Positions 36,504-46,480 of a DNA stretch of 64,000 bases are shown piece after piece (within the stretch, counting starts at the first letter, position 1; each line of letters starts with the position of its first letter). Under the pieces are notes generated by a model. The model was given only the letters and a program-made list of their open reading frames with translations. It searched no databases and had not been told where the DNA came from. The stretch comes from Aquimarina sp. AU474 (GTDB lineage Bacteria; Bacteroidota; Bacteroidia; Flavobacteriales; Flavobacteriaceae), in contig NZ_OMPE01000004.1 in assembly GCF_900312815.1 (NCBI RefSeq), forward strand, positions 337,358-401,357. The letters run 5' to 3'. Position numbers and translations under genes: made by a program.

Positions 36504-37535
36504 TTAGAATAACATTTTACGTTTCCTTACTAAAAGCCATATTACTACTGGCGCTCCTATTAATGATGTGATTGCATTGATAGGGAGTGTATATTGACTA
36601 GAAGGTAATTGTGCAATGGTATCACATACCAACATAATAATACTTCCTATTAATACTACAGCAGGAATTAAGATTTTATGATCAGAAGTATGAAAAAGTT
36701 GTCGAGTAAGATGTGGTACTGCTAATCCAATAAATGCTATGGGGCCAGCAAATGCAGTACTGCTTCCTGCTAATAATCCAGTTGCCATAATTATCAGAAA
36801 TCGACTATTTTTTATATTTAACCCTAGACTTCGGGCATAATTTTCGCCCAGTAATAATGTGTTTAATGGTTTAATCGCAAGAATAGATAATAACAACCCT
36901 AAAAAAGATATTCCGAAAAAGATAAGGACATCATTCCAGGATAGATTACCTAAACTCCCAAATCCCCAAAAAATGTATTGTTGTAATTGATCTGCAGGTG
37001 CAAAATAGGAAAGCACACTTACGATTGCCGATGTTATACTACCAAACATGAGGCCTATAATAAGAATTGCCATGGTATCTCTCACTCTAATAGAAACGAG
37101 CATAACCATAAACAATACTAATACACTACCTAAACTTGCAGCAATAACTAATCCCCATTTTGAAATTAAAAACACCGATAATGCCGCTCCCGTAAAAGAA
37201 CTGCTTAAGATTAAGATGGCAACACCTAAACTTGCGCCCGAGCTAATACCCAAGACAAAAGGACCGGCAAGTGGGTTTCGAAATAAGGTCTGCATCATTA
37301 AACCAGAAACCCCCAATCCACTACCAACTATAATAGCAGTAAAAGCTTTTGGTAGGCGATAATTGATGATAATATGTTTCCAGGATTCTTTTTCGACGGG
37401 ACCATCAAAAAGACTACTTAAGGTATCTAACCACGGAATGATCACCGAGCCCAGACTAATATTTGTAATAAAACAAATACCTAAAAGCACACTGATACCA
37501 ATAAAAACTTTTTTGTATGATTTGTTTGGGGTCAA
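36504..37535 (-). CDS. ABC transporter permease, FecCD/BtuC type
   Basis: A 343-residue membrane protein with about nine helices. The motifs GLMMQTLFRNPLAGPFVLG and GPIAFIGLAVPHLTRQ belong to the BtuC/FecCD family. The reading frame begins with TTG at 37535, directly after the TAA of the binding-protein gene in the same frame, so no earlier start is possible. The B12 setting suggests cobalamin import. No ATP-binding subunit lies next to it in this window. Confidence 0.9.
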   Translation of the reverse strand: MTPNKSYKKVFIGISVLLGICFITNISLGSVIIPWLDTLSSLFDGPVEKESWKHIIINYRLPKAFTAIIVGSGLGVSGLMMQTLFRNPLAGPFVLGISSGASLGVAILILSSSFTGAALSVFLISKWGLVIAASLGSVLVLFMVMLVSIRVRDTMAILIIGLMFGSITSAIVSVLSYFAPADQLQQYIFWGFGSLGNLSWNDVLIFFGISFLGLLLSILAIKPLNTLLLGENYARSLGLNIKNSRFLIIMATGLLAGSSTAFAGPIAFIGLAVPHLTRQLFHTSDHKILIPAVVLIGSIIMLVCDTIAQLPSSQYTLPINAITSLIGAPVVIWLLVRKRKMLF

Positions 37536-38675
37536 TTAATTAAGCTTTTCGAAAAAATAAGGTTCGTAATTTGTTAAAAGTTCTGGATGCGCAATTTTAA
37601 TAATATCTTTAAGTATCAAATCGGGTCTCATAGGGCCCAATTCATAATAAGTTAAACCACCTTTGGCTCCAAGTTTTAATGTTGAAGAATATACGGTTTT
37701 ATTTTTAAATGCATCAAATAAAGCGTACTGATGGTTTCTTTCTTTTAGCGCTAAAAGAGATCTAGAATTTCCTGATCCTATCCAAAGGTCTGCATTTTGA
37801 GCCTTTTCGAGAACACTTTCAAAACTCAACGCGATGCTTCCGGTTTTTTTAATATCTTCCCAAATATAATTGGTGTTTGCATCTTTCAAAAATTTAGCCA
37901 CAAAACTATTTCCGCCAGGAACATGCCATACATCCTTATACATATTTCCAGACAATACTGTTGGAGATTTGGTAGTGCTTTGTGCCAAAGTAGTAGCTTC
38001 GTTATAATCCTTTTTGATATTTTGAAAAATTTCTTCGGCAGCAGTTTCTTTACCAAAAAATGCAGCGACAAATTTTATCCATTCGGCCCTTCCCAAAGGA
38101 TGCTCTTCCATCCAGGAACCATTCATAACCACAGGTATTCCTGTTTTTTGAATAAGATCATAAGCCTTTGTGTCACCAGTAGCCGAAAACCCAATAATAA
38201 GCTCCGGATTAAGTTCTAGTACCACTTCAGTATTTAAGTTGTATTCTTTTCCGAGTTCTTTAATATTACCCTTGTCTATAAGAACTCTTGTTTTTTCTGA
38301 AGAAATATAATCTGTATGTGGGAAACCGACCAATTTTTCTTCTAAATTTAAATACTCCAGCATCGGAATATCAGTTGTTGATGTAACAACAACCTGTTCT
38401 ATAGGTACTTGAATAAATATTGTATTTGGAGCCGAAAAGGGCTTTTCTGTTCCCTTGGGATGTAATATATACCTGAGCTCTTTTTTTGCATTTGGCCAAG
38501 GAGATGTAACTTTTATCTCTTTATACGTTTTATGATGCTGTATAGAAAACCCTTTGGCATATTCTATATTCTGAGGAGCCAGATACATTACAGTAAGCTG
38601 TTCTGTTTTTTCTTTAGTTTTTTTGCAAGAAGTGCATAGAATGAACAGTAGTGAAAATGCAATAATGCTGCGCAT
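37536..38675 (-). CDS. ABC transporter substrate-binding lipoprotein, cobalamin type
   Basis: A 379-residue lipoprotein (signal ending CTSC) of the periplasmic binding-protein (BtuF-like/TroA) fold. It has two lobes linked by a long helix; ELNPELIIGFSATGD and WKPVPGGNSFVAKF-type loops fit the family. It sits head-to-tail with the permease and within the B12 block, so corrinoid binding is likely; iron-siderophore binding is the alternative. The gap to the divergent ATP pyrophosphatase gene is 159 bases. Confidence 0.85.
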   Translation of the reverse strand: MRSIIAFSLLFILCTSCKKTKEKTEQLTVMYLAPQNIEYAKGFSIQHHKTYKEIKVTSPWPNAKKELRYILHPKGTEKPFSAPNTIFIQVPIEQVVVTSTTDIPMLEYLNLEEKLVGFPHTDYISSEKTRVLIDKGNIKELGKEYNLNTEVVLELNPELIIGFSATGDTKAYDLIQKTGIPVVMNGSWMEEHPLGRAEWIKFVAAFFGKETAAEEIFQNIKKDYNEATTLAQSTTKSPTVLSGNMYKDVWHVPGGNSFVAKFLKDANTNYIWEDIKKTGSIALSFESVLEKAQNADLWIGSGNSRSLLALKERNHQYALFDAFKNKTVYSSTLKLGAKGGLTYYELGPMRPDLILKDIIKIAHPELLTNYEPYFFEKLN

Positions 38676-38834
38676 AGTAAAAATTGTTTCTGTAAAAGTA
38701 ATAAATCAGGGCAATTTTAAACTTAAAACAATTTTAAATCGATAATAGTTTTTAAATACATTAATTGGATTTAGTGTTAATTTGTGGTGCTGAAATGATT
38801 TAACGAGAAATTAAAACAATAAGAATTATTTTAA

Positions 38835-39491
38835 ATGAACAAGAATCCATTTATGTGCTCCTGGAGTGGAGGAAAGGATAGCTGTTATGCATTGCATTTG
38901 GCAAAAGATAAAGGGATGATACCTACAGTTTTACTTAATGTGTTAAATGAATACGGTGATAGATCTCGATCTCATGGTATACCCAAAGATGTTTTGATGG
39001 CACAAGCAGACGCAATGGGTTTACCTATTCATTTTTTTGAAAGTACCTGGAATGATTACGAACGATTGTACATTCAAAACCTTGTTTCACTAACAGAAAC
39101 TTATGATATTGATACCTCTGTTTTTGGTGATATTGATATCATATCCCATAGGGCTTGGGAAGAAAAAGTATCCAAAGCTGCTCGTTTACATCCAATCCTT
39201 CCGTTATGGCAGCAATCGAGAAAACAATTAGTACTGGATATGATAGATTATGGTATCGAAGCCATAATTGTATCATGTAATCATCAATTAGGAAAGGATT
39301 TCTTAGGTAGAACTATAGATCATAACCTTGTCAATGAATTGGAAAACTTAGGAATAGATACTTGTGGTGAAAATGGAGAGTATCATACCTTAGTAACGAA
39401 TGCTCCCTTTTTTAAGAATAAAATTGAAATTGAGATTTTAGAAAAAGAGACAACATCTAATTATAATTTTTTGCATCTCAAAATGGTATAA
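38835..39491 (+). CDS. Dph6-related ATP pyrophosphatase
   Basis: A 218-residue cytoplasmic PP-loop enzyme. SGGKDSCYAL near the N-terminus is the nucleotide-binding PP motif, and GENGEYHTLV near the C-terminus is conserved in the Dph6/COG2102 group. Eukaryotic and archaeal relatives amidate diphthine, but bacteria lack diphthamide, so the bacterial role is unknown. Such genes are common in B12 clusters of Bacteroidota, which fits the location and suggests a link to corrinoid metabolism. Confidence 0.88.
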   Translation: MNKNPFMCSWSGGKDSCYALHLAKDKGMIPTVLLNVLNEYGDRSRSHGIPKDVLMAQADAMGLPIHFFESTWNDYERLYIQNLVSLTETYDIDTSVFGDIDIISHRAWEEKVSKAARLHPILPLWQQSRKQLVLDMIDYGIEAIIVSCNHQLGKDFLGRTIDHNLVNELENLGIDTCGENGEYHTLVTNAPFFKNKIEIEILEKETTSNYNFLHLKMV

Positions 39492-39506
39492 GGTTACAAA
39501 ATTGGA

Positions 39507-40025
39507 TTACAATTTAATTACTTCTCCATAGCCTATTTTTATATTAAAAGAATCTTTAAGATCAATTTGTCTAATATGAGAAAGTAAAGCTCTAAGTGGA
39601 CCAGCATGTGACACAATAATGTTTTTTTCAGTTAGCGATAGATCTAACGAAGAAAAAAAGGATAATATTCGCTGCTGCAGTTCTACATAGGATTCGCCAT
39701 TAGGAACTTGTACATTAACAAAATCATCCATCCAAGGTTGAAGTTCTTTTTGAGGGAGGGCATCCCAAGGTTGTAATTCCCAATCTCCAAAATTGAGTTC
39801 TTTGAGGCGGTTATCAAACACGACTTCTTTTTTAAAAGTTTTTGCTAATAATTTGCACCTTTGCAAGGGGCTGCAATATATTTTAGAGATTTCAGAAATT
39901 GGAATTTGATTGTGTATTTTTTCTACTTCGGTTTGAAACGAATCGGTAATGCCAATATCACTTTGACCATAACAAATACCTTTATCGATATTAGGAGTGG
40001 TATGTCTTACCAAATATATTTCCAT
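39507..40025 (-). CDS. cobC: Alpha-ribazole phosphatase
   Basis: A 172-residue histidine phosphatase. The opening MEIYLVRHTTPN carries the catalytic RH motif, and IIVSHAGPLRALL the second His. It removes the phosphate from alpha-ribazole-5'-phosphate in the last steps of lower-ligand attachment. Overlap with cobS (shared 40007-40025) and position in the B12 operon support that role. Confidence 0.9.
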   Translation of the reverse strand: MEIYLVRHTTPNIDKGICYGQSDIGITDSFQTEVEKIHNQIPISEISKIYCSPLQRCKLLAKTFKKEVVFDNRLKELNFGDWELQPWDALPQKELQPWMDDFVNVQVPNGESYVELQQRILSFFSSLDLSLTEKNIIVSHAGPLRALLSHIRQIDLKDSFNIKIGYGEVIKL

Positions 40026-40771
40026 AGGGCTATTGTTGAAAGGTAAAATATCACTTCACTTAATTGTTGAACTGCACCTGCACAATCTCCTGTTTGGCCT
40101 CCGATCCATTTTTTGAATTTGCCTCCTAACCACATTTTAGATAGATACATTGGGATCAATGTAAGAAATATCCATGGGTTTTTAAATAAGAACAAAGGGA
40201 TAATACCTAAAATTCCACTAATTAATAATGTAGAAGAATGTATACTTTTTGCAGCAGGTTTAGCTTTGCTGTCATCTGTATCTCTAACATAGGGATGCGT
40301 GTAGATCAAGGTTGTGGCTATAAAGCGACTTACACTATGCCCCGAAATGATAATAAGTGGAATATAATACAGTTCGGTTTCTCGTAATGCAGCAAATTTT
40401 ATTGACAATAACAAAAGTAATCCAATAGTACCGTAAGTACCTAACCGCGAATCTTTCATGATCAAAAGAATCTTGTCTTTAGTCCATCCGCCACCAAAAC
40501 CATCACATACATCTGCAAAACCATCTTCATGAAAAGCCCCTGTAGCATACACAGTAGAAAACATAGATAAGAGTAATGCAATTTCAACAGAAAAAATTAA
40601 AGAAAACCCATAAAAGACAATCGCCCCAATACTACCAACTATACTGCCTACAAGAGAAAAGTACTTTGCACTTAATCTTAAATAATCAGGATCATGATTT
40701 ACCCATTTAGGGCAGGGGATCCGTGTAAAAAACATTAGTGCCGTAAAAAAAATATGAATTTCTTTTTTCAT
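40007..40771 (-). CDS. cobS: Adenosylcobinamide-GDP ribazoletransferase
   Basis: A 254-residue integral membrane enzyme that joins alpha-ribazole (or its phosphate) to adenosylcobinamide-GDP. FTRIPCPKWVNH near the N-terminus and GFADVCDGFGGGWTKDKIL near residues 84-102 are family signatures. Its gene overlaps cobC and follows cobT by 48 bases in the same operon. Confidence 0.94.
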   Translation of the reverse strand: MKKEIHIFFTALMFFTRIPCPKWVNHDPDYLRLSAKYFSLVGSIVGSIGAIVFYGFSLIFSVEIALLLSMFSTVYATGAFHEDGFADVCDGFGGGWTKDKILLIMKDSRLGTYGTIGLLLLLSIKFAALRETELYYIPLIIISGHSVSRFIATTLIYTHPYVRDTDDSKAKPAAKSIHSSTLLISGILGIIPLFLFKNPWIFLTLIPMYLSKMWLGGKFKKWIGGQTGDCAGAVQQLSEVIFYLSTIALWKYIW

Positions 40772-40819
40772 TGTGTTAAAGCCTATTCACTAATTCTTGT
40801 ACAGAACTAGATTGTTTTG

Positions 40820-41854
40820 TTATTTGTTTGATACTCCTGCGCTTTCAAAACTTGCCATAGTATTTAAAAATGCTACTGCCGATGTTATGATGGGGTAGGC
40901 AACCGCAACTCCAGTACCTTCTCCTAACCTCATTCCTAAGTTTAATAAAGGTTTTTTATTTACGAATTCAAGCATTTTTTGATGCCCTTGTTCTCCAGAA
41001 GTATGCGCAAATACGCAATAATCGATAACTTCTGGGTGGATATCAAATGCAGCTAGGAATGCAGCTGTGACAATAAAACCATCAATAACGATTGTCATTT
41101 TAAGTTCTGCGGCCCTTAAAATAGCCCCAACGATCATAGCGATCTCAAAACCTCCATAATTGGCTAACGCATCGATACTAGTGGATGGTGTGTATCTATC
41201 AAATACTTTTGATAAAATTTCTTTTTTTAAAGTAATAGCTTTTGGTTCAAGCCCTGTGCCAGAACCAACGCATTCACGAATTGGGATTTTTGTATAATAG
41301 GACATTAATAAGGAGGCAGAAGAAGTATTACTTATTCCCATCTCCCCAAATCCTACTACATTACAATCTTGATCATAAATAGTATTTATAATATCAGCCC
41401 CTCTTTGTATAGCCAAGTTACATTGTTTAGGGCTCATTGCAGCTTCGTGCCGATAATCATTAGTTCCATAATCAATTTTTGCATCGATTAAACCCGTAAC
41501 CCCTTCAAAATCATGGTTAACTCCCGCATCTACTATTTTTAAGTCAATATTGTTTTGTTGACAAAAGACATTAATAGCCGCTCCATTATTTAAGAAATTA
41601 TAAACCATTTGGGTAGTAACTTCTTGTGGATATGGGTTTACCTGCATGCTCTTTGCGATTCCATGATCTCCAGCAAAAACAACGATGCTGGGATTAATAA
41701 GTTTAGGTTGATCCGTATTTTGAATCATGCCTATTTGCATAGCAAGTTCTTCCAGGGTTCCAAGGGCGCCAATTGGTTTTGTTTTTTGATCTATTTTAGA
41801 TTGCAGAGTTTTTTTCAACTCCTCATTCGAAACATGTTCGATGTTAAAATCCAT
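40820..41854 (-). CDS. cobT: Nicotinate-nucleotide-dimethylbenzimidazole phosphoribosyltransferase
   Basis: A 344-residue cytoplasmic enzyme that makes alpha-ribazole-5'-phosphate by activating the lower-ligand base (typically dimethylbenzimidazole). FAGDHGIAKSMQVNPYPQ, VGFGEMGISNTSSASL and the GMRLGEGTGVAV region carry the catalytic glutamate. Family and context agree. Salvage of imported corrinoids is more likely than full synthesis, since no other cob genes are here. Confidence 0.96.
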   Translation of the reverse strand: MDFNIEHVSNEELKKTLQSKIDQKTKPIGALGTLEELAMQIGMIQNTDQPKLINPSIVVFAGDHGIAKSMQVNPYPQEVTTQMVYNFLNNGAAINVFCQQNNIDLKIVDAGVNHDFEGVTGLIDAKIDYGTNDYRHEAAMSPKQCNLAIQRGADIINTIYDQDCNVVGFGEMGISNTSSASLLMSYYTKIPIRECVGSGTGLEPKAITLKKEILSKVFDRYTPSTSIDALANYGGFEIAMIVGAILRAAELKMTIVIDGFIVTAAFLAAFDIHPEVIDYCVFAHTSGEQGHQKMLEFVNKKPLLNLGMRLGEGTGVAVAYPIITSAVAFLNTMASFESAGVSNK

Positions 41855-41871
41855 GTGTAGTTTTATTAGTT

Positions 41872-42384
41872 TTAACTTTTAATTTCTACAGGTATCCCAG
41901 AGACCATTAAAATAGCCTTATCGGCATGTTTGGCGATGTGTTGATTCATCCAGCCCTGTAGTTCTGTAAATTTTCTTCCTATCTCAGTAGTAGCGTGAAC
42001 TCCCATTCCAATTTCGTTAGAAATAATAATGATGGTAGCGTTAATCTGAAGTAATTTGTCAAATTCTTGTTTGGCTAGAGTTAACGATTGAGATACATCA
42101 TTTTTGGTGTCTACAAAAAAATTGGTAAGCCATAGCGTAACACAATCAATAACAACTACACTTCCTGTGGTAATAACTTTAGCAATTTCTTTTTCTTCTT
42201 CGATAGATGTCCATCGGTCATCTCGATCTGCGATATGGCGATCTATTCGTTTACGATGGTTACCATCCCAAATACGTGAAGTTGCCAAGTAATAGGGGGC
42301 TTGGGATAATTCTAATGCAAGATTCTGCGCATAACTACTTTTTCCCGAGCGTTCTCCCCCTGTAACGTAGTATAACATGTACAT
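41872..42384 (-). CDS. cobU: Adenosylcobinamide kinase/guanylyltransferase
   Basis: A 170-residue bifunctional enzyme: it phosphorylates adenosylcobinamide and adds GMP. The P-loop GGERSGKSSYAQ lies near the N-terminus, with VIDCVTLWLTNFF and ISNEIGMGVH further on. The third-codon Met (42378) is an alternative start. It opens the cobU-cobT-cobS-cobC operon, divergent to btuB and its riboswitch. Confidence 0.95.
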   Translation of the reverse strand: MYMLYYVTGGERSGKSSYAQNLALELSQAPYYLATSRIWDGNHRKRIDRHIADRDDRWTSIEEEKEIAKVITTGSVVVIDCVTLWLTNFFVDTKNDVSQSLTLAKQEFDKLLQINATIIIISNEIGMGVHATTEIGRKFTELQGWMNQHIAKHADKAILMVSGIPVEIKS

Positions 42385-42474
42385 TGTGTTTTAGAGATCG
42401 CAAAGGTAGTTCTATAAATTATTTATTTGTTAAAGTAATCTCAAATTCCATAAAATATAATACATTCGCGCAGA

Positions 42475-42735
42475 ATTTTGGTTCTGATGCTCTTCATATA
42501 AGAGTTGAAGATTAAAAGGGAATCAGGTGAAATAATTATGTAGTTAATATAACGATGTAAATTAATATTCCTGAGCTGTTCCCGCAACTGTAAGCTGTGC
42601 CGATTGATAATTGATATGTAATGTGTCAATTTGTAATTGGTGCTTGTTGTTAGTTCTGCTAGAACCACTGTCTCGATAATTTCGAAACGGGAAGGTAAAC
42701 AACAAGACGCAAGCCAGGAGACCTGCCTTTATTCA
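42475..42735 (+). promoter_or_regulatory. Cobalamin riboswitch
   Basis: AAGCCAGGAGACCTGCC (42711-42727) is the B12 box. Upstream lie GGGAATCAGGTGA, CCTGAGCTGTTCCCGCAACTG and GTAAGC, the conserved core of cobalamin riboswitches. The boundaries are approximate. It should shut down btuB, which starts 89 bases after it, when adenosylcobalamin or a related corrinoid is plentiful. Confidence 0.95.
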
Positions 42736-42823
42736 CGAGTATCAAACTTTCGGGATAAAGGTTTGGGTATGGGGAAACTACATACTTTTTTCCGGTTATT
42801 GTAAAAAAATAAGTAATTAAGTA

Positions 42824-44764
42824 ATGAACAAAAAAGTTTTTTTTGGAGCAGCATTTATGATGTTGGGATCCTCTGTTGTATTTGGACAGGAGGTTCAAGA
42901 AAACGAAACTGTAAATGAATTAGAAGAAGTAGTTATTTCTGATTCAAAATTCAGTTTAAAACGAGAACAGAGCGGTAAGGTAATCACTAAGATTACAGCC
43001 GAAGAGTTGGGGCGTTACCAAGGAGAATCAGTAGCCACCGTATTAACAAGAACAGCAGGACTGTTTATTAATGGTAACGGTAGCCCTGCAGGACAAAATT
43101 TGGGCGTATACATTCGAGGAGGTAGAAATCGCCAGGTAGTAATTAGAGTAGATGGATTAACAGTAAGTGACCCTTCTACCTCTGGTGGTGATTTTGATCT
43201 TAGATTATTATCTGTAAATCAAATACAAGAAATAGAAATCCTTAAAGGAGCATCTAGTACTTTGTATGGATCAGGAGCGGCAACAGCTGTGATTAATATT
43301 ACTACAAAATCAGGTAGTAAAGAGCAAATTTCGGCCAATTTTCAATCCAGTATCGGAACCAATCAATCGCAAGAAGATCAAGATTATGACATTAATGATT
43401 TTGTAAACTTTGCTTCGGTTAATGGTACCTTAGGAAAAGTAAGTTATGTTGCAAATTTTGGAAATCAGTTTTCTGATGGAGTATCGGCTGCCGAAGCGGA
43501 AGGAGCAGAGAGCGATGCGTTTTCAAAATATAATGTATATACCAAATTAGGATATCAGTGGAATAAAAATTTTAAGTTTCACTTTTTCGGAAATATCGAT
43601 CGATACAAAAATGATTTTGATGCGGGAGCAGGAGTAGACGGAGACAATCGTTTCGATAGTGAGCAACTACGAGGAGGTTTCGCGTTTGAATTGAAATATA
43701 AAAACGGAAGTTTTAATGCAGTAAATAGTTATGCTTTATTAGAACGTGAGTTTGATTCAAGTTTCCCTTCACGATATGAAAGTAAGATCTATACTTTTGA
43801 TGTATATAATAAATATAATTTTAATAATACATTTTACACGGTTTTAGGGGTAAATGGGTCGAATAGCGATTTTAATTTGTTTAATATTCCTTTCGGAAGT
43901 GATGACCTTGTACAAACCATTAATGATAATGATGCAGATTTTGACATCGTAGATCCATATGTTAATGTTGTATATACTTCTGACTTTGGATTAAATGTTA
44001 ATGCAGGAGCTCGTTTAAATATTCATAGTACCTATGGCAATCAGTTGGTATATAGTGTTAACCCATCATTTACACATACTTTTGGGAGCAATTATATCAA
44101 AGGGTTAGCTTCATATAGTACTGCGTATATTACACCATCATTGTTTCAATTATTTGATTCAGCCTTCTTTACTGGTAATCCTGATTTAGATCCCGAAGAG
44201 AGTACGACCATAGAGGCGGGTGTTGAATTATCTCATGAAAAAAGAGCAACTGTAAGTGTGGTTTATTTTAACAGAAAATCAGAGAATTTTATCACTTTTG
44301 ATCCTACAACTTTTGTAAACTTTAACTCACCTACAGATATTGATGTTGATGGAGTAGAGTTAGAGACCTCGGCAAAGTTAGTAGATGATAAGTTAGTTAT
44401 TCGAGCAAATTACACCTACACTAATATCGATAAACTAGATGATAATATTAGAATACCTGAGCATATGCTTAATGCTAATATAGGGTATCAATGGAATGAT
44501 AAAACCTACACTTCTTTAAGTTATCAATTTAATACCGAAAGAGCAGACAATGATTTTGCTAATGTAGATCCAGTTACTTTTGCCCCAACACCAGTTTCAT
44601 TGGACAGTTACGGTTTATTAGATTTTTATGTAAGCCACCAATTAATGAAAAGATTAAGCGTATATGCTTCTTTAAGTAATATTACTAATGAAGATTATCA
44701 AGAAATCCTTGGATTTAGTACAAAAGGAAGAAATGCAAGAATAGGATTTAATCTAGAGTTCTAA
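42824..44764 (+). CDS. btuB: TonB-dependent receptor, BtuB-like
   Basis: A 646-residue outer-membrane receptor for corrinoids. The signal ends near residue 21 (VFGQ). The plug domain has GKVITKITAEEL and VYIRGGRNRQVVIRVDGL; the beta barrel follows to the terminal aromatic (NLEF). The riboswitch upstream makes vitamin B12 transport the best reading. Expression depends on a TonB system outside this window. Confidence 0.93.
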   Translation: MNKKVFFGAAFMMLGSSVVFGQEVQENETVNELEEVVISDSKFSLKREQSGKVITKITAEELGRYQGESVATVLTRTAGLFINGNGSPAGQNLGVYIRGGRNRQVVIRVDGLTVSDPSTSGGDFDLRLLSVNQIQEIEILKGASSTLYGSGAATAVINITTKSGSKEQISANFQSSIGTNQSQEDQDYDINDFVNFASVNGTLGKVSYVANFGNQFSDGVSAAEAEGAESDAFSKYNVYTKLGYQWNKNFKFHFFGNIDRYKNDFDAGAGVDGDNRFDSEQLRGGFAFELKYKNGSFNAVNSYALLEREFDSSFPSRYESKIYTFDVYNKYNFNNTFYTVLGVNGSNSDFNLFNIPFGSDDLVQTINDNDADFDIVDPYVNVVYTSDFGLNVNAGARLNIHSTYGNQLVYSVNPSFTHTFGSNYIKGLASYSTAYITPSLFQLFDSAFFTGNPDLDPEESTTIEAGVELSHEKRATVSVVYFNRKSENFITFDPTTFVNFNSPTDIDVDGVELETSAKLVDDKLVIRANYTYTNIDKLDDNIRIPEHMLNANIGYQWNDKTYTSLSYQFNTERADNDFANVDPVTFAPTPVSLDSYGLLDFYVSHQLMKRLSVYASLSNITNEDYQEILGFSTKGRNARIGFNLEF

Positions 44765-44789
44765 TTCATTATTGTAAATAACAAACAAT

Positions 44790-44824
44790 AAAAAACCCGT
44801 TCTAATTTTTAGAACGGGTTTTTT
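44790..44824. terminator. Bidirectional terminator after btuB
   Basis: AACCCGTTCTA (44794-44804) pairs with its partner in AGAACGGGTT (44811-44820), with A and T tracts on the two sides. It serves btuB and the convergent peptidase gene. Confidence 0.8.
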
Positions 44825-44842
44825 AATATAATAAGAAAAGTC

Positions 44843-46387
44843 TTACTCTTTTGTTGTTGTTCTGGAAAATGGACTGTTTTCAAGATCATAATACATATGC
44901 TGATAACCAGGAAGTTCTGATTCCGGATCCCAATATAATTCATGATCGGTAATTCCAACCTTATTACTATCTGTAGTTGCAGTTGTACCCATGGTAATTA
45001 AATCCAGAGCGGTTTTTAAATGAGGTTCATCAACTTCTCCAATTACTCCAATATCTTGCCCAGCGAATAATCTATTAATTTCACTGAAGGACACATCAGC
45101 TAAAAATCCAGCGGCATAATCTGTAACATCGTTAGCGTTCGATGATTTTACTACCAGCGGTTGTATGGCATACCTATGATCAGGATTTAGATTAGGACCA
45201 GTTCTTGAAAAATTATCAGTGTCATAAATTGTAATAGATCCTTGGTATTTTCCAGAAGTGGTTTCACCAATTTGTATAACATCTATATAAGGATCAAGAC
45301 CGTTTAATATTAATTCACTGGCCGAAGCACTTAATCTTGAGGTCAAAACATAAACTCTTGTTAAACCTAATGTATTTAGAGGGGTATTGTTTCCTTCAAG
45401 AGTCACATTGGTAAATATATCAGTAAGAACTTGTGGAGCTTGATCTTGGAAGATAGCCTGTACTTCTGGGTTATAATTTCTTTTATTGAAAATTTCACCA
45501 GTAAATTGGCCAGTAATTAAGCTAGCTAATACTGTAGTACTTCTAACTGATCCACCTCGGTTATATCTTAAGTCTAGTATCAAATCTGTTATACCATCGT
45601 TTTTAAATTGGCCAAATGCATCGTTAAGGTCTCCGTCAAAAGGATCACGGAATGCATTATACATCATATATCCAATTTTTTCTCCTTGGTAATCTATAGT
45701 TTTTGAGCTAAGAATTGGATTTTCTGTTATTTCGGCTTTTGTTAACGAAATGGTTTGTCCGGTTCCTGTTACTGTTGCTCCATCAAAAGTAACAATATCA
45801 ATGGTATAGGCATTAGGACTAAAAAAAGATGCACTTAAATCTGTTGCTGTAGTCAATTTTATACCATCAATTGCGTCAAAATACATTCCTCTGGTAACTC
45901 CTTTAGTATCAGAATCGCTCCCAGGTACAACGTAGCGTACATATCCTAAAACATTATTAGTGTTTGGGACTACTATAAAACCTGCACTCATACCATTACT
46001 GGTTACAACACCCTGTTGCGAATTTTCCCAAACTACATAATCCGGAATGATAAAACTAAAAGGATCCTCATTAAAAACTTGATTGTTAACAGTTATGGTC
46101 CTTGTGGATTTTAAAGCATCGTAGGTTGCTTCAGGAGAATCAAATTGTTGTAAAAATTGAAATAACTCTTGATCATTTGCGAATCTATCATTGGCTAAAT
46201 CATTAACGCTTCCTTTATATAAATACCAAAAATTCATACCTCGCCAAATAAATTCATCTATATCTTGATCGGGATTATTAATGGCCACGGGACCTGGATC
46301 TGGGCCATCATCATCACTAGAACAAGAAAAAAGTAATAGCAATGAAAGTAGGTAAAGGGGTAATAATTTTAATTTGATTGCATTCAT
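44843..46387 (-). CDS. S41 family peptidase lipoprotein (paralogue 1)
   Basis: A 514-residue lipoprotein (LLLFSC signal) of the S41 (C-terminal processing/tricorn core) peptidase family. A helical N-terminal region (IWRGMNFWYLYK) precedes a PDZ-like part and the catalytic domain. SASELILNG holds the serine and TTSGKYQGSI the lysine. Secreted to the cell envelope, it probably trims proteins there. The gene at 46481 is a close paralogue on the same strand, 93 bases upstream. Confidence 0.88.
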   Translation of the reverse strand: MNAIKLKLLPLYLLSLLLLFSCSSDDDGPDPGPVAINNPDQDIDEFIWRGMNFWYLYKGSVNDLANDRFANDQELFQFLQQFDSPEATYDALKSTRTITVNNQVFNEDPFSFIIPDYVVWENSQQGVVTSNGMSAGFIVVPNTNNVLGYVRYVVPGSDSDTKGVTRGMYFDAIDGIKLTTATDLSASFFSPNAYTIDIVTFDGATVTGTGQTISLTKAEITENPILSSKTIDYQGEKIGYMMYNAFRDPFDGDLNDAFGQFKNDGITDLILDLRYNRGGSVRSTTVLASLITGQFTGEIFNKRNYNPEVQAIFQDQAPQVLTDIFTNVTLEGNNTPLNTLGLTRVYVLTSRLSASASELILNGLDPYIDVIQIGETTSGKYQGSITIYDTDNFSRTGPNLNPDHRYAIQPLVVKSSNANDVTDYAAGFLADVSFSEINRLFAGQDIGVIGEVDEPHLKTALDLITMGTTATTDSNKVGITDHELYWDPESELPGYQHMYYDLENSPFSRTTTKE

Positions 46388-46480
46388 AGCTTAAATGTTA
46401 AATTTTTGTAAAAATATGATTTTATCTAATACTAAGCAATACTAACAACTGTTAATTGGTACATTGACATTCAGAATTCG

